DNA of 17,583 nucleotides, from contig CAJQOV010000202.1 in assembly GCA_905480065.1 (NCBI GenBank), forward strand, positions 1 to 17,583. The letters are read 5' to 3'. Positions within the stretch are counted from its first letter, which is position 1, and the number at the start of each line of letters is the position of its first letter. The translations under genes and the position numbers were made by a program. The notes under the pieces are model-generated. The model was given only the letters and a program-made list of their open reading frames with translations. It ran no database searches and had not been told where the DNA came from. Positions 14,131 to 17,583 of the stretch are shown here, in pieces. This stretch comes from an uncultured Gammaproteobacteria bacterium (lineage in GTDB: Bacteria; Pseudomonadota; Gammaproteobacteria; UBA9214).

Positions 14131-15397
14131 GCTGTGCATCGTTCAGGATGCCCGTTTCCCCTTCCAGCCGGCCAATCAGTACCGCACCACAGGAATCGCT
14201 GAATACATTTACGCTGGTACGGCACATATCCAGCACCCGGTCCACGGCCAGTATCAGGCCCACTGCCTCGACCGGCAGGCCGATCGCAGTCAGGATGATA
14301 GTAATCGCAACCAGACTGGCCGAGGGGATGCCGGCAACACCGATCGAGGTCAGCAGCGCCACCATCACCACGGTGAACTGGGTGGCAAATCCGAGTTCGA
14401 TCCCGTACGCCTGGGCGATGAACATGGCCGCGACACATTCATAGAGTGCGGTCCCGTCCATGTTAACGGTAGCGCCCAGCGGCAGCACAAAGCTGGTTAC
14501 ACGATTGGAAACACCGGCTCTTTTTTCCACGCAGTCCATGGTCAGTGGCAGCGTGGCGGATGATGATGCGGTGGAAAATGCGGTCAGCAGGGCCGGCGCC
14601 ATGGCCTTGAAATGGCGTGCCGGGCTCACCCTTGCAAACAGCTTCAGCATCAGCGGCAAGGTAATCAACAGGTGCGTTGCCAGCGCGCCAAGTACAGTAA
14701 GAAAGAACACCATCAATGGCAGGAATACCGCAATGCCGGTAGTGGCAACCACCTTGGCCACCAGCGCAAAAACACCAATTGGCGCAAAGCCCATTACCCA
14801 GTCGGTAATCTTCATCATTACCGCAAACACACCCTGCCAGAAGTCTTTCAGCACGCGTGCCGGCTCACCGCTAATACGGGTCATGAAATAGCCGAATAGC
14901 AGGCTGAAGAAGATCAGCCCCAGCATCTGGCCCTCCGCAGCGGCAGAGACAATATTGGGCGGAACCATCCGGACAAAGATATTGACCACCTCACCCATAC
15001 CCTGCCCTTGCACTGCGCCGGCAATAGCACTGGTGTCAGTCTCGGAGAGCCCGATTGCATCGCGGGCCGGCACACCGTCAATAATGCCGGGCTGCAACAG
15101 GTTTACGGCAGTCAGGCCAACCAGGATGGCCAGCATGCTGGTGAGCAGGTAATACAGCAATGTCTTGCCGCCAAGACGTCCCATGGACTCGCCATCGCCC
15201 ATTGCCGACACGCCGGTTATGATCGAGGAAAATATCAACGGCACGATCAGCATTTTCAGGGCATTCATGAACAGGGTGCCCAGGAAGGTATAAATTGCCA
15301 GCACCGGTACACCGAGCAGCGAGCTGTCAGTGCCACTTAACGTACCTGCAAGGACCGCAAGCAACAATGCCAACAGTATTTGCCAGTGCAGCTTCAG
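14114..15397 (-). CDS. Glutamate/dicarboxylate:cation symporter (DAACS family), probable CTG start
   Basis: A secondary transporter of the GltP/DctA family, which takes up glutamate, aspartate or C4-dicarboxylates with Na+ or H+. With the start chosen it has 427 aa, normal for the family. Landmarks (numbered from this start): the serine-rich tip STASSSATLP (about 276-285), LPLGATVNMDGTA with NMDGT at 312-316, GIPSAS, and DMCRTSVNVFSD (about 390-401). Arg393 corresponds to the arginine that binds the substrate's side-chain carboxylate, so an acidic substrate is expected. There is no in-frame ATG or GTG at the N terminus. TTG at 15373 would give MALLLAVL and lacks a ribosome site. CTG at 15395-15397 gives MKLHWQILLAL, the family's typical opening, and has AAGGA 9 nt upstream. 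It follows ppiD after 39 bp, and its last 17 bp overlap the end of fabI. Confidence 0.93.
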   Translation of the reverse strand: MKLHWQILLALLLAVLAGTLSGTDSSLLGVPVLAIYTFLGTLFMNALKMLIVPLIFSSIITGVSAMGDGESMGRLGGKTLLYYLLTSMLAILVGLTAVNLLQPGIIDGVPARDAIGLSETDTSAIAGAVQGQGMGEVVNIFVRMVPPNIVSAAAEGQMLGLIFFSLLFGYFMTRISGEPARVLKDFWQGVFAVMMKITDWVMGFAPIGVFALVAKVVATTGIAVFLPLMVFFLTVLGALATHLLITLPLMLKLFARVSPARHFKAMAPALLTAFSTASSSATLPLTMDCVEKRAGVSNRVTSFVLPLGATVNMDGTALYECVAAMFIAQAYGIELGFATQFTVVMVALLTSIGVAGIPSASLVAITIILTAIGLPVEAVGLILAVDRVLDMCRTSVNVFSDSCGAVLIGRLEGETGILNDAQLNRPV

Positions 15398-15406
15398 TGT
15401 CCTGTA

Positions 15407-15411
15407 TCCTT
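15407..15411 (-). promoter_or_regulatory. Ribosome binding site supporting the CTG start of the symporter
   Basis: AAGGA on the minus strand, 9 nt before the CTG at 15397. An ATG at 15415-15417 is out of frame and encodes only MTKDTGH before a stop, so it cannot start the symporter. Confidence 0.5.
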
Positions 15412-15436
15412 TGTCATTGTGCAGCGGCCGGTATGG

Positions 15437-17350
15437 TTACTGTGCAGCTGTTTCCGGAACCTGGATGTCCGCACTGGCCTTGAGCTCGCTTAGCACCATT
15501 TGCATTTCGTTGGTGCCGAGTACCTCATTCAGTGACCGCCACGCCTGCTTGCGGGCGGATTCCGTTAATTCGTCGTAGTTCCCGTCCTGTACTTCCTCAA
15601 GGGACAGTAACACGTAACCACCCTGAGGCTGCAGGAACCCGTCAAACACGGGCTTGCCGGGCTCTGCCCGGGGCAAGGCAAATGCCTTGCTGACCAGGAA
15701 TGGCGAAGGATTGCCCGAGTTGCGCGGCAGTAACATGGTGTTTTCGAGCTTCAGGTTTCGTGTCTGTGCAATCGTCTCCAGGCTTGCCTTGCCGCCCGAC
15801 AGTTCGGCGAGCAACTCAGTCCCCTGAGTCTGCAGCAGGCGGGCGGCGGCATCCTTGCGTGCTGCTGCCGCAACCTGGGCATGAATGTCAGCCAGCGGAG
15901 GCAGCGCAGCCTGCTGGTGTTCCAGCACGCGCAGCACCAGCACATGGTCTTCACCAATCTCGATGGGCTGACTGTTGTTGCCGCTCTTCAGTACATCATC
16001 ACTGAATGCTGCAGCAATCACCTTGGGATTATTGGCTATGCCAGTGCCGCCGGATCGACCAATCCAGTCGGATTCCTGTATCTTCAGTTCCGTTGCGGAT
16101 GCCACGCCTTGCAGTGAGTCGGGTTGTTCGAACGCCAGGTTGGCGAGATTTTCCATCTTTTCGAAGTACAGGTCGTTGCGCTCGCTGGCAAGCAATAGGC
16201 TTGTCAATTCATCCCGAACTGCCTCGATCGGTGTTGCCACCTCCGGCACAATGCCAAGCAACTCGATAATATGATATCCGTAGGAAGACTGAACCGGCTG
16301 GGTGCGTTCTCCCTCCTTCAGTGCAAACACGGCTTGCTCAACTTCGGGCACCATGATGCCCCTTCCGAAGGTGCCAAGATCGCCACCTGCTGGTGCCGAG
16401 GACGGGTCATCGGAAAGCTCACCGGCGAGCACGGCAAAATCCTCGCCGCTGTCCAGACGTTTGGAAATCCCGACCGCCTTTTCGTGTGCAGCTGCCAGGT
16501 CAGTTGCGGTGTCACTGTCAGCCGCGACCAGGATATGGCGGGCATGGCGCTGTTCCGGTGTTACATATTTTTCGTGATGTTCTGCATAAAGCGCCTTGAG
16601 CTGGTCTTCATCTGCGGCCTGCTGCAAATCGAGTTCCGCGGCATTCAATTCCAGATACTGGACCTTGACACGTTCCTCGGTCATGAATTGTTCTTTATGA
16701 TTCTGGTAATAGTCCTGAATATCCTGTTCACTCAGCGTCAGCTGGTCTTCAATTGAAGATTCCGGCACTACCAGGTAATTGAAACGACGCTGCTGGGCCT
16801 GCAGTTTATATGCGCGTCGTAGTGTGTCTTCAGTTCCAGTCGCGGTGAGGATGATGCCCGCCTTCAACTGGTTGGCAGTAATTTCCTTCATCAGGCGCCA
16901 CTCAAACTCCCCCGGCGTCATGCCCTGATAACGCAGTATCTGCGCATACTGGTCTTTGGAAAACACACCCTCTTTCTTGAACCCGTCAACTGACGCAATC
17001 TGCGAGGCCAGGACTTGTTCACTGGCTGAAAGACCGGCGGATTCCGCGGCCTGAACGACAAGCTCTTCGTTTATAAGCGTGGTCAATGCATTCTTCTTGA
17101 GCATCGACTCATCAATCAGATCAGGGTCAAAATTGTTACCCAGCGCCTGCTTCATGCGTGTCATCAATTGTTCATAGCTGCGCTGTTGCTGGGTGCGGCT
17201 GATCTCGACATCGTTCACCTTGGCCGCGTAATTTACGGCACTCGTTTGCAGGTAGGAATCCAACCCAAAAAAGGCGAAGGTGACTATCAGCAGGGCAAGC
17301 ACGACCCAGCCAACGATCCCCATCACTCGATCACGGATAGCCTGTAGCAT
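15437..17350 (-). CDS. ppiD: Periplasmic folding chaperone, parvulin-type peptidyl-prolyl isomerase PpiD
   Basis: PpiD (637 aa; E. coli 623) is an inner-membrane-anchored chaperone that meets proteins leaving the Sec translocon. A short cytoplasmic start (MLQAIRDRVMG) is followed by one membrane helix (about 11-30). A SurA-like N-terminal chaperone domain (about 40-230) comes next, then a parvulin domain (about 268-366). The parvulin domain keeps the conserved QRHARHIL, SDDPSSAPAGGDLGTFGRG, MVPEVEQAVFAL and SSYGYHIIEL segments, so isomerase activity is plausible, unlike E. coli PpiD whose parvulin domain is reported inactive. A C-terminal chaperone domain follows. The ATG at 17348-17350 lies just after the terminator of the tRNA genes; a weak GAGA precedes it. 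The symporter gene follows after 39 bp. I see no clear promoter in the 53 bp between the terminator and the start. Confidence 0.96.
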   Translation of the reverse strand: MLQAIRDRVMGIVGWVVLALLIVTFAFFGLDSYLQTSAVNYAAKVNDVEISRTQQQRSYEQLMTRMKQALGNNFDPDLIDESMLKKNALTTLINEELVVQAAESAGLSASEQVLASQIASVDGFKKEGVFSKDQYAQILRYQGMTPGEFEWRLMKEITANQLKAGIILTATGTEDTLRRAYKLQAQQRRFNYLVVPESSIEDQLTLSEQDIQDYYQNHKEQFMTEERVKVQYLELNAAELDLQQAADEDQLKALYAEHHEKYVTPEQRHARHILVAADSDTATDLAAAHEKAVGISKRLDSGEDFAVLAGELSDDPSSAPAGGDLGTFGRGIMVPEVEQAVFALKEGERTQPVQSSYGYHIIELLGIVPEVATPIEAVRDELTSLLLASERNDLYFEKMENLANLAFEQPDSLQGVASATELKIQESDWIGRSGGTGIANNPKVIAAAFSDDVLKSGNNSQPIEIGEDHVLVLRVLEHQQAALPPLADIHAQVAAAARKDAAARLLQTQGTELLAELSGGKASLETIAQTRNLKLENTMLLPRNSGNPSPFLVSKAFALPRAEPGKPVFDGFLQPQGGYVLLSLEEVQDGNYDELTESARKQAWRSLNEVLGTNEMQMVLSELKASADIQVPETAAQ

Positions 17351-17403
17351 ATTCAGTCTCTCGGATGCCGAACACGAAGTGGTTTTTGCAGTTTACAATA
17401 AAC

Positions 17404-17436
17404 AAAGAAAGGGCACCCTCGCGGGCGCCCTTCTTT
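17404..17436 (-). terminator. Intrinsic terminator of the tRNA-Val/tRNA-Asp operon
   Basis: A strong hairpin: GGGCACCC (17411-17418) and GGGCGCCC (17423-17430) with a TCGC loop, flanked by A-rich and T-rich arms that extend the pairing with one bulged base. In leftward RNA the one imperfect position (17415/17426) is a U-G pair; in rightward RNA it is an A-C mismatch. The leftward transcript continues into TTTCTTTGTTTATTG. Both points indicate it acts on the tRNA transcript just before ppiD. Confidence 0.85.
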
Positions 17437-17443
17437 ATTGTAA

Positions 17444-17520
17444 TGGCGGAGTGGACGGGACTCGAACCCGCGACCCCCGGCGTGACAGGCCGGTATTCTA
17501 ACCAGCTGAACTACCACTCC
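17444..17520 (-). tRNA. tRNA-Asp (anticodon GUC)
   Basis: A complete 77-nt tRNA with CCA encoded (17444-17446). The acceptor stem GGAGTGG/CCACTCC, the D arm GTTC...GAAT, the anticodon stem CCGGC/GCCGG with loop CTGTCAC, and the T arm CGGG-TTCGAGT-CCCG are all intact. The anticodon GTC is at 17484-17486 (reverse complement). It closely resembles E. coli tRNA-Asp. Confidence 0.98.
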
Positions 17521-17527
17521 TGATCCT

Positions 17528-17583
17528 TGGTGGGTGCTGAGGGGATCGAACCCCCGACATTCGCCTTGTAAGGGCGACGCTCT
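17528..17583 (-). tRNA. tRNA-Val (anticodon UAC), 3' part, truncated by window edge
   Basis: The visible 56 nt cover the encoded CCA (17528-17530), the 3' acceptor strand AGCACCC, the T arm with TTCGATC, the variable loop, and the anticodon arm CGCC-CTTACAA-GGCG with anticodon TAC (17568-17570). The D arm and 5' acceptor strand lie beyond the right edge. It is only 7 nt from tRNA-Asp, so the two share one transcript. In related bacteria this tRNA pair often lies between hupB and ppiD, so hupB and lon may follow to the right (inference). Confidence 0.95.

Noticed and set aside
13390..14139. 249-codon minus-strand frame opposite fabI
   Set aside because: Shadow of fabI; no domain recognised.
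17280..17501. Small plus-strand frame ending in a GTRTRDPRRDRPVF-like tail
   Set aside because: This tail is the translation of the reverse strand of tRNA-Asp, a common false protein in databases.

Overview
The window is a GC-rich stretch of chromosome, most likely from a gammaproteobacterium. The evidence is the proteobacterial sdhC-sdhD-sdhA-sdhB order, a YgfZ of the gammaproteobacterial type, an E. coli-like FabI, a PpiD foldase beside tRNA-Asp/tRNA-Val genes, and close residue-for-residue agreement of SdhA and FabI with the E. coli enzymes. Nearly all of it is core metabolism and envelope maintenance. I see no phage, insertion sequence, CRISPR array or defence locus.

Layout, left to right. 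(1) 1-2654, minus strand: the succinate dehydrogenase operon sdhC-sdhD-sdhA-sdhB, with sdhB cut by the left edge. C/D and D/A overlap by ATGA. (2) 2793-4531, plus strand: ygfZ, an Fe-S enzyme maintenance factor divergent from sdhC, then a membrane-anchored methionine sulfoxide reductase B with a single cysteine. (3) 4606-6217, minus strand: a class V aminotransferase (serine/alanine-glyoxylate type) followed by a small secreted protein with two cysteines. (4) 6218-6558: a gene-free stretch with a candidate promoter, palindromes and a GC-rich stem-loop. (5) 6559-13183, minus strand: a four-gene, tightly coupled peptide-type ABC importer. It comprises a 736-aa substrate-binding lipoprotein with a C-terminal membrane anchor, a standard OppB-like permease, a permease with a large extra N-terminal membrane/periplasmic module, and a double ATPase with two four-cysteine clusters. 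(6) 13336-14130, plus strand: fabI, divergent from the importer. (7) 14114-15397, minus strand: a glutamate/dicarboxylate:cation symporter whose 3' end overlaps fabI and whose best start is a CTG codon. (8) 15437-17350, minus strand: ppiD. (9) 17404-17583: a terminator, tRNA-Asp(GUC) and a partial tRNA-Val(UAC), all minus strand.

How the genes relate. SdhABCD oxidises succinate and reduces quinone; YgfZ supports Fe-S enzymes and is placed to share the intergenic region with sdhC. MsrB and PpiD look after proteins in or at the cell envelope. The ABC importer and the symporter bring in peptides (or related compounds) and C4-dicarboxylates or acidic amino acids, which feed central metabolism.

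No wholly new system is evident. The parts that deserve a second look are the importer's architecture (SBP tethered at both ends, enlarged permease, duplicated cysteine clusters), the apparent CTG start of the symporter, the one-cysteine MsrB, and the shared promoter-like palindrome between the importer and fabI.
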